A stretch of 64,000 bases of DNA from Deuterostichococcus epilithicus. Its lineage: Eukaryota; Chlorophyta; Trebouxiophyceae; Prasiolales; Stichococcaceae. Location: assembly GCA_033439295.1 (NCBI GenBank), contig JAVTLE010000008.1, forward strand, positions 1,736,001-1,800,000, written 5' to 3'. The notes below the pieces were generated by a model. That model worked only from the letters and a program-made list of their open reading frames with translations. It did no database searches and had not been told where the DNA came from. The translations under genes were made by a program, and so were the position numbers. Positions 52,136 through 62,885 of this stretch are shown one piece after another. How positions within the stretch are numbered: the first letter of the stretch is position 1; the number at the start of each line of letters is the position of its first letter.

Positions 52136-55100
52136 ATGGGGGCGTACTTGAGGTGCGTGCTGAGCAGCCCGCTTACCTGAAGTCCCATAGTTCTGTGCCG
52201 CGTTTGCTCGTATGGCTGCCTCGGTCCGGCAGGGTCTGCTGCTCAGATTGTTGATGCAAGAAACGCCAGCAAGTTGCAGCGCTGAGCGGGTGACCCTTGG
52301 CTGCTGCAGTCAGCCCATCACCGACAAGGAGACGGTGTCGGGCGAGGGCAAATCGGTCGAGTATGGCGTCAGCAGCATGCAGGGATGGCGGCGGACCATG
52401 GAAGACGGTGAGTGGCTCGCCCCACAGCCTTGGACGCCCGGTCAGGGCGCTGGTCGGCAGCGTTCAGTCGAACCTCTTGCAAGTGTGCACATGGGCGCTC
52501 ATCCCGCGGGAACCGGCGCCGAGCAGTGTACGAGCTGCGTGCTACTACTGCGCACCATGATGGACGCATGCAGCCCCATAGGGGTCGAGCTGCCCCTGTG
52601 CCATCACATCCCGTCACTTGATGATCTACCGATTCGCAGCCCTCGAGGCCCATTTGGACAGAGACTTGCTGGGTGCTGCATGCTGATGGCCCCGTGCTAT
52701 GCATGCAGCTCATGTGGCGATGACAGAGGTCCACGGCGACACGGAAGTGGGCATCTTTGGCGTCTTTGACGGCCATGGTGCGCCCTTTCTTGTATCGTAT
52801 CTCCCTGTGCCCGCTGCATCGCGTCTCACGACCGCAGGTGCAGTTGTTCGCATATGCACGGCTTTGGGGCCAAGCTACCTGCGTGTTGACAGACTTGCAC
52901 TGCATTGCAGGCGGTGGCGAGGTCGCCAAGTTTTGTCAGACCCACCTTGCCACAGAGCTGGTGGCGCTAGAGCAGTTTCAGCACGGGCGCGTGGGCGAGG
53001 GGCTCATACAGGTGCGCCTCTTTGCTGCAACTGAACACACATGCGGCTGAGCATGACGCCGTACAGCTCCTTGCACGGTGATCCGCAGGGTAACTCGGTC
53101 AACTGAAGAACGGGCAAGTTTAGAAAGCTCAGCTGCGCTCCGCTGGTGGGCATCTACAACGGCAGTGTCTCGTGCAGGTGTTCCACCGCATGGACCAGAT
53201 GCTGCGTGATGAGCGATTTTCAGAAGAGCTTGATGGCTACCGCGGCGCCCCGCCGCGGACGCCGGAGCCCCCCGGGTCGGCAGCGGCAGCCGGCAGCACG
53301 GCCATGAGCTCGGAGCAAGGTGCGTGCTGCTGGTCGCTATCAGCGCTCAAACAGTCTGCACGCTTCTTCAATTGTGCTTGCACTGCCACGCTGCGCACTG
53401 TGCGGTACAGCTGACTCGTGTGCGCTTCCTGTCGCTGCTGTGAATTGGCGGAGATAGGATCAGTCAAGAGCACTGGGACAGCTGCTCCTCTGCGCGTCTG
53501 CATTCTGCATGCGTATCTCAGCCAAGGGCTCGCGATGCCTCTTGGCGCCCTACTGCTCGCTGCCTCATGCTGCCTGCCCCGCCCGCCGCAGATGGCCCAA
53601 CAGACAGCAACAGTCAGACACTGGACGTCATGACAAGTTTTCCTTGCCCCGCTGCGCGCGGCTCATACGCTTTCGCTCAATGCTTTGGCAGATGGCCCGA
53701 CGGCAGAGCAGCAGCAGACGCTGGACGTCATGAAGCGCATCCTGGAGATCAAGCGCATGGTAACGGAGGGCGCTTCCGGCGGCAGCGGCGGGCAGCAGCC
53801 GTCCGGCGGCCAGGCGGCGGCCGGCTCCGGGCGCGGCGCCCTGGCGCGCCTCAGCGGCCCAGGCGGCATCGGCAGGGCCGCCGGCGGCGGCGCGGAAGGC
53901 GACGCCAAGCTGAACGCCAGCGGCGAGGATGGCAGCAGCGAGCAGTGCGGCCAGGCGCGCGTCTGGCTGCGCTCCTGCTTGCCTCGTCCCGCTCGCACGC
54001 AGCAACCTCACACAGCAGCAGCCTTCCTGCCCTGCATGCACATTGCACAGCGCTCCCCTCCCTGCATGTGCCTTGCGCAATGCAGCCCGCGGGCTCCCTG
54101 AGCGGTCGAGCCTCTGCATGCACGCCAGAGGCGTCTTGGCCTCCTTGCCGCTCCGCCTGGCTGCCAGCGCGTGCCGCCGACTCCTGCTGCGCTGTGCACC
54201 TCAGGTGGGCTGCACCGCCGTGGTGGCGGTGCTCAAGGGGCGGGAGCTGTACGTCGCAAATGCGGGCGACTCGCGGGCGGTGCTTGGCCGCGGCGCCACC
54301 GCGGTCCCGCTGAGCGAGGACCACAAACCCGCGTCCGCCTCGGAGAGGCAGCGCATCACCGACGCCGGCGGCTTCGTCAGCGAGGTGTGCCCCGGGCTGC
54401 CATGCCGCCGCTGCATGCGCAGTGCAGAGTGGGAACACAGGCGCGGCGCGTGGTGCCAACCGGTCTGTGTGTGTCATCTCCCTGCCTTGCTACCTGTGCT
54501 GCCGAGATGCCCTATTCTCTTGCTGGGCTGGTGCTGCGACCTTCACCTGGGAGCTGGCAGCTGTACCTGTTCCATCCAGCAGCCGCCCATGCGTCAGGCT
54601 CGTGAACGCTTCTCCTCTGCCGGCAGGTGGGCGGCGTGACGCGCGTGAACGGCAACCTGAACCTGTCGCGCGCGATTGGGGACCTGCGTTACAAGGGCAA
54701 CGGGGAGCTCGCGGTGGAGAAGCAGATCATCACCGCGCAGCCGGATGTGCGGCGCGTGGCGCTCACGCCGCAGGACCGCTTCTTCCTGCTCGCCTGCGAT
54801 GGCATCTGGGACGTCATGACCAACCAGCAGGTGACACAGCCGCTGCTGCTGTCCCCTTCCGCTGGCGTCTGATGGTGCCCAGCGCATGTGAGAACGCAGT
54901 GCTCGACACCTGGTGGGTGCAGCTGCGCAGCAATGTCGCAGTAGATGGCGCCGCTGCAGGGTTGCCATCATTAGGCTCGAGTGGTCAGACCACCTTCACC
55001 TGCCGTGGTGAAGCTAGTGCCCAGTGGGCAGGCAGCTCTCAGCGTTCCAAAGCGACGGCTGACACTGGACCTCCGCTGTCGCGGCGCAGGCTGTGGACTT

Positions 55101-55240
55101 TGTCAACGAGCGGCTGGACCGCGGCATGAAGGCGGGCCCCATCTGCATGGAGCTGCTGGACGCGTGCCTCGCCAAAAACCCCAAGGAGGCGCGCGGCATC
55201 GGCTGCGACAACATGACCGCCAACGTCGTGGTGTTCAAGT
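52136..55240 (+). CDS. PP2C-type protein phosphatase with N-myristoylation start
   Basis: Mg/Mn-dependent Ser/Thr phosphatase of a plant-type clade. A 17-nt first coding exon (52136-52152, MGAYL plus two bases) joins 52310 to give [20 protein letters not shown]. This is the family's typical N-terminus, and its Gly2 can be myristoylated. Then come [18 protein letters not shown] (to 52407), [20 protein letters not shown] (52709-52777), [20 protein letters not shown] (52911-53011), 53178-53319, 53692-about 53946 (a Gly/Ala-rich insert), [20 protein letters not shown] with GDSRAVLG (from 54205), [20 protein letters not shown] and [17 protein letters not shown] (54628-54831), and [16 protein letters not shown] ending [13 protein letters not shown] (from 55096). 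The metal ligands (ED, DGHG, DGIWD, CDN) are all present. The insert between the DGHGG helix region and the second half is longer than usual. Phases agree at every junction checked. Confidence 0.93.
53588..53735 (+). repeat. PP2C exon start with a copy in the upstream intron
   Basis: The acceptor and start of the exon at 53692 ([14 protein letters not shown]) are repeated at about 53588-53632, offset 101. Both copies have CAG|ATGGCCC and CTGGACGTCATGA. The upstream copy reads [13 protein letters not shown] and then leaves the frame. Confidence 0.9.
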
Positions 55241-56206
55241 AGCGGGGCCTGTGTGCGGCCTGGCACAGGGACAAGCCGTGGCAACTAGCGCAAGCCACCA
55301 AAGGGACTCGACGGCTGTCCCCACTGACCTGCGCAAGCTGCGGCGCGTTGCAGCAGAGCGCCGCTGCAGCAGCCTCTGCTGGCAATGATTTCTGCATTTG
55401 GGCGCAGCTGCAGGCCAGTTACATGAGCGACACATGCGATAGGATTATAGGGAGGGCGCTGTCGCAAGCTACGCGCACAAGGCGTCTTTTGTGCACAATC
55501 TGCCAACGGTATCACCTAGGGAGAGTCTCACATCATGGGGCGGCTGGCTTACAGCCTGGCGCACAGTACTCTCGTTTCGGTTTCTCTGCTCCTCGGTGGT
55601 CCATTTGCTTCGTACTTGACGTTCAATTGTACACATGCCCGACAGATCGACGGCCAAACAGACCACCGTGACAGCTACCTATGCAATGCCACAGCCCTAA
55701 TCACCATAATGTTGAAATGGGGGTCCGACTGCCCCCCCGGCGAACGCTAGTAGCAGAACATCTCTAGAGCAGGTAGCAACGCCTGACGATCATCCTTGTG
55801 GCCTATAACGCAAAGCCGAAACGCAAGACACGACTGTGCGTTCTGTATGTAGGGTCGTCTTGTGGCACAATGCTATGGAATCTCAGCAGAGCGGCAACGG
55901 CGACGCTGCCCTAAACACGCTGTACAGAATTGCTCGTCCGTTATAAATGCGGCAGCTCGGAAGGGGCGGCGGAGGCGCCAGAAAGGTTGAAGACATTTAG
56001 CCCTCCTCACCTGTCGCAGACGACTCACCAAACGCCTAAGTAGTCTCAGACCCGGCTGCACTTCTGGGCGTCTGTCGCAGGGCAGGAAGGGCACCTCCAA
56101 CACTTGCAGTGTCGATCCTTCCACAGAGAACGGCATTATGTCGCACGTCACCGTGACCGGCGAGCCCACCAGCCCATGAGCGGCGCGGAGGGCGCCGAGA
56201 GTGTCG
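55241..56206. other. Convergent region; possible extra reading frame
   Basis: Between the PP2C stop and the LRR gene stop. On the minus strand, about 56180-55876 stays open and partly protein-like (SPVTVTCDIMPFSVEG, LQVLEVPFLPCDRR). It could be a further 3' exon of the LRR gene reached by an unseen splice, or chance. Confidence 0.35.
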
Positions 56207-58360
56207 CTAAACCATAATCGCCCGGCGCTGGTGCGCAGCTGGGTTATGCACCCAGTACTGCCACAACCCCAGGTGGCGCAACACAGGCATGCGCGAGAAC
56301 GCGGCCAGGTGCTGCGGGCTGCCCGCCGGCAGCGTCTCTGCATCGCCGAAGCCGCACCCTCCCACATCGAGTGAGGTGCAGGCGGCGAGCTCCGCCAGGC
56401 AATCGCGCACGGCGTCGGGCTCCTCGCTCAGAGCAGGGTTGTCACGCAGGTCGACCGCCGGCACGTGTGCTATGGCTTTCAAGCCGTACAGCGCTTCTGC
56501 GTCCAGCCCGCAGCCCGGCAGGTGCAGGCTGCGTAGGGTCGAGCACCGCTGCAGCGCATCCCACATGCTGTCCACTTCGTCAAGCATCCATACGGCATCC
56601 CGGATGGCGAGGTGCTGCAGCCTCGGCATCGCGGCGAGCTGCGCGCAAAGCGCAGGGAAGTGGTCCGCCACCCAAAACCCACGACCCAGCTGTTCGTACT
56701 CCCTGCTTAGCTCCGAACACTTGCACTCCAGCACCAGCTTGGTGAGGCTGCGCACCGGCAACACATCCGTCCAGTCGAGCGCGCTCGCGCACAAGGTGTG
56801 CAGACCGGTGAGGCCTGACAAGGCGTGGTGCAGTGGCTGCCGACCGGCCTCCCTGCCGAAGTCGGACTCGGGATCGACAGCACCCTCAGCCCCGTCAGCA
56901 GTGCCAGCTCGCGCGGCAAGCTTTCGACTTGGGCCTCAGCCAAGACCAGGCACGTCAAGCAGGCCAGGCGGCCAATGTCGGCGGCGACGTGCCCTTGGCA
57001 CGCCGTGCTGAAGAAGTCAGCGGCAGCGCTGCCGCGGGCGTCCAGACTCAGCAGCTGCAGCGATGTGCAGCCTTGCGCCGCGGCCGCCGCAAGTGTCACG
57101 AGGTCCTTCTGGATGGTCCTTCCACTGCCTCCGGTTTGGTAGCTGCAGTCCTTAAACTGCTGCAGCGACACAGCCAGATCCTGCGGTGCACACCGACCGC
57201 CTCGCTGAGCTCTATGCGCTCCGGTCAAGAGGTGCGCATGACAATAATCGATGCCCAGGGGGATAAAACAGTCGCGCCGGCTGCCCTGACTGACGCCGCC
57301 GGCGCGCTGGCCGAGGCTGGCAGGACACGCTGTGAGGGCTACATGTTGGGCCATTGCGCGGACCGCCCGGTAGAGCCAGAATATGATTGAACACGGTTCT
57401 GTCGATCCCTGTGCAGTGGGTGCCGGGTCCTGGACGAGTGCCAGGAGCGCACCACCAGGAGCGGCAGTCTGCATGCGGCCTGCTGCAGTGTCGGCAGGTG
57501 AGCGACCGGCATGTGCTCCAGCACCAGCTGGCGCAGGTTCGCTCCCATCAGGGAGATGCAGGCGAGTGCCTCGCAGGGCGCCGTCTGGCATGCGATGCAG
57601 GCACGTCCACCGTCAGCGGGCGCCAGCCTCATAATGGTAGTGTGTCATCAAAGGAAAGGGAGGGGCTCCCCCGGTGGTAGGTGGCAGCTGGGTCACAGCT
57701 GCCCCCGCACCAGGGCACGTGCTTATGTCTGTGGGCCGCTGCTTGCCGTGGCGCATCAGACTTCCGCCGTTGAGTCCGCTGCTGAGTCCGTGCTGCAGAC
57801 GCGCGGCAGCCGACAAGCGTTGGCGCACCCGCTGGGCTGTCGAAGCGGAGGCCCTCTAGGCGGCCCGTAGCGCCGAGCAGCGCCAGCATCGCAGTGAGGG
57901 TGCCGGAATATGGGGTGCCCTCGTTGGCCTGCGGCAGGCGCGGTGGTCAGCACCTGGGCAAGGTGCATCCTCGCATGGTGCCGCACTGGCAGTGCAATTG
58001 CACATTCCTCCTGCTAGGCTGCAGGCACGCCGTCGTGCGGCTGGCACCCGCGCCAGGAGGCGGATGTTGCTCCTCCTGCTGCTGCTGCTGCTCTGTGATC
58101 ATCCGACACGAGTCACGCACCGGAGCCCTGAGCCTCCGGGTGAAGCGGAGCCATCGCAGAGTCTCGCTCTGCGACGCCGTCCACCGCAGCAGCGAGGTGA
58201 AGCGGCGGGAAGAGAGCGGCCCCCCGAGCCCCTGCGCGTCTGGCAGCTCCAACAGGGTGCGGCGGAACACTGCCGTGTCCACTCGTCTGAGGGCGACCCG
58301 CCACGAGTGGCAGACCGCAGCGGCGATCAGGCTGCGGGGCACAGTCAGTAATGAGGCCAT
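56207..58360 (-). CDS. F-box-like / leucine-rich-repeat protein
   Basis: The N-terminal block SLIAAAVCHSWRVALRRVDT (near 58340) resembles the second half of an F-box, which recruits SCF ubiquitin ligase. It is followed by TLRWLRFTRRLRAP with a GTGCGT donor at about 58121. Further exons carry leucine-rich repeats: MLALLGATGRLEGLRFDS (near 57889), NLRQLVLEHMPVAHLPTL (near 57530), TSLQLLSLDARGSAA and CLTCLVLAEAQVESLP (57200-56830), and SLTKLVLECKCSEL, RLQHLAIRDAVW, TLRSLHLPGCGLDAEALYGL and TSLDVGGCGFGDAETLPAG (56821-56207). The start is uncertain: Met 58360 is in frame, but an acceptor-like CCCCGCAG sits inside the motif, so an upstream exon with the first half of the F-box is likely. The C-terminus is also uncertain (see 55241-56206). 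The partner substrate is unknown. Confidence 0.65.
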
Positions 58361-59299
58361 GAGAGGGCGGTGTATCCTCCATGGGCAGTTGGGCTGTTCA
58401 ATAGCGGTCGGAGGGCCGGCGGGGCACCTCGTGCACCCAGTTAGTCCCATGCACATGGCAAGCACCCCACCTGTCCCGGAGGTCAAGGTTGCATGCGACG
58501 TTGCGCATGACGTCTTCAGGCAGGGCAGTAGCGCCGGCGCCTGCATACATGTTGGCCACCTCTGGGGACCCTTTGCGGCCGTGGATTTCGTCCAGGAGCC
58601 CTGCAGCTTGAATACTACAGATAGGCTGCTTTCAAACGATGTCTGCTGCCAGCACAGGGGTCCTGGTGCGCCCAGTGGCCAGTCGCCAACGATATCGGAG
58701 TGTCCGAGGCTTGAAACACTGCGCAAACTGCAGTCACGAGCCTGTGCTGACAGGCTGCAAGTTTCCTGATCGCTTTGCAGGCATTCTAAAACCAGGTTCT
58801 GGTTTAAGGCGCCAACACAATGGCTGCGTCTCCGATGCCTGTTGGTATATTTAGGTACAGGGCCGCACCACCAGGTAAAACCTGCACAGTCTACGCTCCC
58901 AGTCACCCCCAGTTTATGGGGCTCACAGACACGCTGTATGCACTTCTCAGGGTTGCTTATATTACAACGCCGAAGCCGCGCCCACTCAAACGGAGCGCAC
59001 GCAGTGAAGAAATTGGTTTTCATCCAAAGAAACTGCACGTGCACGACTCTTGCCACCCCCGAGCTGCCCAGGATGCCACCCATTAAGGTTGTTCGTTGGT
59101 CGACCCACAACCGCGTCCAGACGCAGCGCCAAAGATAGACGCCAAGCGTTGCGGGCGGAAGCCCGCTGAGACAACACGTGCGCACGCGCCAACCGCCTCA
59201 AAGACCGCCCAACGTCGCGCGCTGATCGCGCCGCCCGTCTCAGCCGGAAGCGCACACAGCGCCGCTGACACCCTGGCAGGTGGTGGGGCCCCGCCCTCA
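58361..59299. other. Intergenic region between LRR gene and ZIP gene
   Basis: A long open frame continues on the minus strand through much of this stretch, but its composition is not protein-like and I see no family. It probably holds the LRR promoter, possibly its first exon, and the ZIP 3' UTR. Confidence 0.4.
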
Positions 59300-62127
59300 T
59301 CATGCCCAGATAGCGAGCAGGGACATGAGGCCAAAGCCGAGGATGAGCATGCCCAGCTTGGCCAGCCGGCGGTCCGGGTTGCTCAGCTCCCGCGGCAGAA
59401 CCTCCATAAATGCCACATAGATGAAGGTGCCTGCGCAGCAAGGGGGCACGTCACCAGTCGAGAGGGAAAGGTTGCTTCGGCAGGACCCTCTCTCGAATCG
59501 AGCAGAGGGGCAGACCGCCATGAGCGCCCCACAACCTGGCAGAGGAGTCGAGGATGGGCGTTCATGGAGCGGCATGTTGGGAGTGCAGATCAGCCGTGGG
59601 CAGCCTCACATCATCGGTGCAGAGGACTGCTGCTCTTCCTGAACTGTGAACAGCCGTCGTCTGCAATTAAGGTGGCAAACGCCACACGGCCGCACTGCCG
59701 CATTGATCCACATCTTGTTTGGTTCAATGCCTCCCTGAACTGCACCGCGTCACCGAGCTGCGGGGCTCACCAGAGGCCAGGGCGCTGATCGCCGCAGCGC
59801 CGTTGGAGGTCGTCCAGGCCGAGAGCACGACGCCGATGCCGATGCCGACGGGCGTCGCCAGCGCGAAGGTCGCGATGACGGACCAGAACTGCCGCGCCTC
59901 GGCGTCAGAGTCCACTATGGAGGACCCTAGAGCGTAGGCGGCCAGCCCCTTGTGCGCCTGGATGGCGATAAAGATGTGCAGGCTGTTGGCCACATCCTCC
60001 TGCGCGCCTAGCGCCGCCCCCTGCGCACACGAACACGCGCATGTAGGCGGCATGTAGCCTCGTGCCAGGGCGCCTGCCCTGCACGCCCGGATGTGCAGAA
60101 AAACCTGCGGACGCCCCCAGCATTGCCCTTGCGACCGCGCGACTGTCATGGGTCATCTGCTCTGTGCATCTGCGTCCTGCATGACAGACACGAGTTTCGC
60201 ATGCTGACGGAGTGACCGCACTGCACATCTGGCTGCATCGGAGCGGAACCCCGGTGCGGTAGGGGCATCGCACCTCGAGCAGGGAGTGGAAGGTGAGCGC
60301 GACGCCCATGAGGCACGCCGTCAGAAAGGACACCTGCGACCGGCCCTTTACAGGCAGCCCGACCGCCCCCGGCTCGAGCTCCAGGTCCGAGCCCGTGTCA
60401 GAGCCTGCGCAGGGCCACAACCCCTTTGTGCCTTTGCAGAAATGCCGCCTGCAGGCACGCCTCGCAGCCACTTATTCTTTCCCCCGGCGAGTCAAGTTGC
60501 AGCGTGCCATTTTCCCGTGATGCAGGTCCTTCATTGCCAGATGCGGATGGTGCAGGCGCCGAGCTGAGTGAAAGCTAGTCTGCACCTGGACTGCGGTGAT
60601 GCCGGCTGCCGTCCGAGGGCTGCCCCTTTTGCTGCTCCGTCAGCAGGCTGCGGTCGTCGCCGCCTCTCCTGCCGCTGCCCTCCTGTTCGTCGCCAAACCT
60701 GATGCCTGTGCAACATGCCCATCAAGGGTGACTGTCTCAGCATGTTGGCTGAACGGCTCCGGCGGCGCGACTTTCTTCGCGCCGCCGGAGCCGACCCACA
60801 GGTGACGCGCTGGGAACACTCACGATCGACCCGGCGGCATTGCGGTCGGCATTCCACTGATTCGACACAAGCTGTCGTGCTCGGCTTCTGCTCAGCGGCA
60901 ATGTAGCCAATATGCCACCGCTCACAACGCGCCAGCACAGGCCGCAGCGCACTGAAATGAGCCTCGACAGCAGCAGCAGCAGCAGCAGCAGCAGTAGCAA
61001 AGCCAATGCACCCGCACAGACATGCACCTGCTTCAGCATCATAGTCTGCGTCACCGTTGCCGACGGGGCTGTCAAGCGGGTCCGACGTCTGCCGCCGGTG
61101 CTTGGCCTTGGCGGCAGCAGACACCTGTTGCACCGCCGCGCCAAAGCAGTGGTGTGGCCGCGCGCTGCCAGCCGAGGGCGTCCCGCCCACCGCGAGTGTG
61201 CTGAGCATCTGCAGCTCCCCCTCCGCCTGCGCGCCGGAGCAGTGCCGCTTTGCATGCGGCCTGAGCCTCCGGGCACAAGTGACGGTCTAGAATCAAGACC
61301 GCTTTGATGGTGAAGAGTCGGCAACTTCAAGCATGAGTGACATTTCAAAAACAGCATCTTTGCATGGGATCGGCAATGGCACACCTGCGAAGTTCTACAC
61401 AGAGTTCCTCGAAGGCTGTGCATGCTTTCCGGCGGGTGTATGTCGGCCGGCGCATGGCTGCTGACGGCGTCCATCACCTGTCTTCGCAGTTCGTCAGACA
61501 ATATGGACGCTCACCAGCGGGGGGATGTCGGCCGGCGCGTGACTGCTGGCGGCTTCCACGACCTGGTCCGCTATCAGTGTCGACATGAAGCCGCATGCGC
61601 ACAGGAAGGGCGCCAGCGGGTACGTGATGCTCTGTGACAGTGCCGCGATGGCGTCGCCCAGCAGGTGGCAGAAGCCTGCCGAGATCATCACTGCGGCGCG
61701 GTGGGAAGCCACGTCAGCGGGTGCAGCACATATGCTCGGCCTCAACCCTCGGCTGCACACTTGTCAGGTGCGGCTCTCAATGTGACGCAGCGGGCTCAGG
61801 GGATCGACGGAAATTTCAGGAAAGACCCACCGCCGGCGCTGAGCATGTTGCCGAGGATGAAGGAGAGGCTGCGCTCGCCGGTCACCTTCCCCTTACGCGC
61901 CAACACCACCGGCAGATATGCTCCTGTGAATGTCGAGACGAAGCTTGCCTTAATACTACAGCTGTCCAGCATGGTGCCACACCCGATCTTGGGTGCCATT
62001 TGGAAGCACAACTGGCTATGGCACAGCAGCGGACGCGGCTTTGCGCACCTATGAGCGCGGTCCCCGCCAGGACCACGGCAGCGAAGACGTCGAATGCCCA
62101 TACAGAGAAAGCCATTGCACGGCTCAA
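59300..62127 (-). CDS. ZIP family metal (Zn/Fe) transporter
   Basis: Membrane transporter that moves divalent metal ions into the cytoplasm. Exon 1 (62127-about 62048) holds TM1, FAAVVLAGTALIG. Exon 2 (61923-61831) holds AYLPVVLARKGKVTGERS and ILGNMLSAG. Exon 3 (61690-61563) joins in phase to give VMISAGFCHLLGDAIAAL and YPLAPFLCACGFMSTLIADQ. A variable loop follows (61477 and about 60840-60640, including GAKKVAPPEPFSQHAE). The transport core is ACLMGVALTFHSLLEG, AALGAQEDVANSLHIFIAI and QAHKGLAAYALGSSIVDSD, with the TM4 HSxxEG and TM5 HKG metal ligands (60380-60270 and about 60021-59769). Last exon: FIYVAFMEVLPREL and LGMLILGFGLMSLLAIWA at the stop. Met 62127 or Met 62115 could start it. The variable loop carries a 17-bp perfect hairpin and is flanked by a (CAG)9 run at 60968-60994. 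Confidence 0.88.
60754..60793. repeat. 17-bp perfect hairpin in the ZIP variable loop
   Basis: Arms 60754-60770 and 60777-60793 are exact reverse complements around a 6-base loop (CTTTCT). The left arm starts CGGCTCCGGCGGCGCGA. It lies in the exon that would encode GSGGAKKVAPPEP. Confidence 0.95.
60968..60994. repeat. (CAG)9 microsatellite in the ZIP gene
   Basis: Nine uninterrupted CAG units, most likely in an intron between the loop exons. Confidence 0.9.
61441..61565 (-). repeat. 85-bp tandem duplication that coincides with a ZIP intron
   Basis: Plus 61441-61480 and 61526-61565 match at 35 of 40 bases, offset 85. On the coding strand both carry CAG|GT(C/G)(G/A)TGGA. Splicing from 61562 to 61478 removes exactly 85 nt, which is not a multiple of three, and keeps the frame open (LIADQ then VMDAVSSHAPADI). 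Confidence 0.85.
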
Positions 62128-62885
62128 TTTGTTTACTGGCAGGCCGTTAGCCCATGGTCATCTTGGCTCCATCTGCCTCACTAGCTCTCCCCCATACCGG
62201 CGCTGCCGGTTTGACACTACGTGTACCTTTGGCCTGTGCGGTGATGCAACTTGCTTCGACGGAAGGCTAAACTTAGCAGGCCAATGTGGCGAAAGCTACA
62301 AAGCAACTGCGTGCATGACAGGATCGCTGATGGCTTTTCTTTGTCGAGTCTCGATGCAAGCAGCCGACCGCACGAGGCGCACGGTGATCTAGTTGATGTT
62401 CGGAGAAATGTTAGCAAGCAGACCGCAATCTCCGGTGACTGCTGCAGTCTGCAACGTCCTGCCACGGAGAAGGGTTTCCGGCTCGTACGGTGCAGGATCA
62501 CCAATGCAAGCTCGGACACTAGTACAAGTTGCGTATCAACCTTTCTGGGGCTGTCGTGTCAGATGCAAACCCGCGCAGTCACTTGTGCCAGAAGACAGTA
62601 AGGACGCCAGTATTCCAAATGAGTAAATCAAAATAAGGACCTGCGGCCGTCTACTTCACAACCTGGGGTGGCCGCGTGCAACAAGAGCCCCGCATGGGCG
62701 GCGGACGCAATACTTGCGCAAGCGCCCCATTCAGACACATCAAGCCGACAGGTCTCTGCACAATACCCCTCAGAAAGAATCTCTCTAGTAGCCTGCACCG
62801 TACACATTTTTCCAGTGCGGGTGGCACGGTACACAGTCCGCAGGCTTGCATGACAGTGCCCCCACCACAGTTCTACAGGTGTCAG
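62128..62885. other. Intergenic region upstream of the ZIP gene
   Basis: Somewhat lower in GC than the genes. No exon, RNA gene or repeat was recognised. It holds the ZIP promoter and the 3' UTR of the kinase to the right. Confidence 0.45.

Noticed and set aside
57947-59185. A 412-residue minus-strand frame as one intact gene
   Set aside because: Only the part after Met 58360 looks like protein. The upstream half is Cys/Trp-rich and unlike any domain, and a splice donor interrupts the frame at about 58121.
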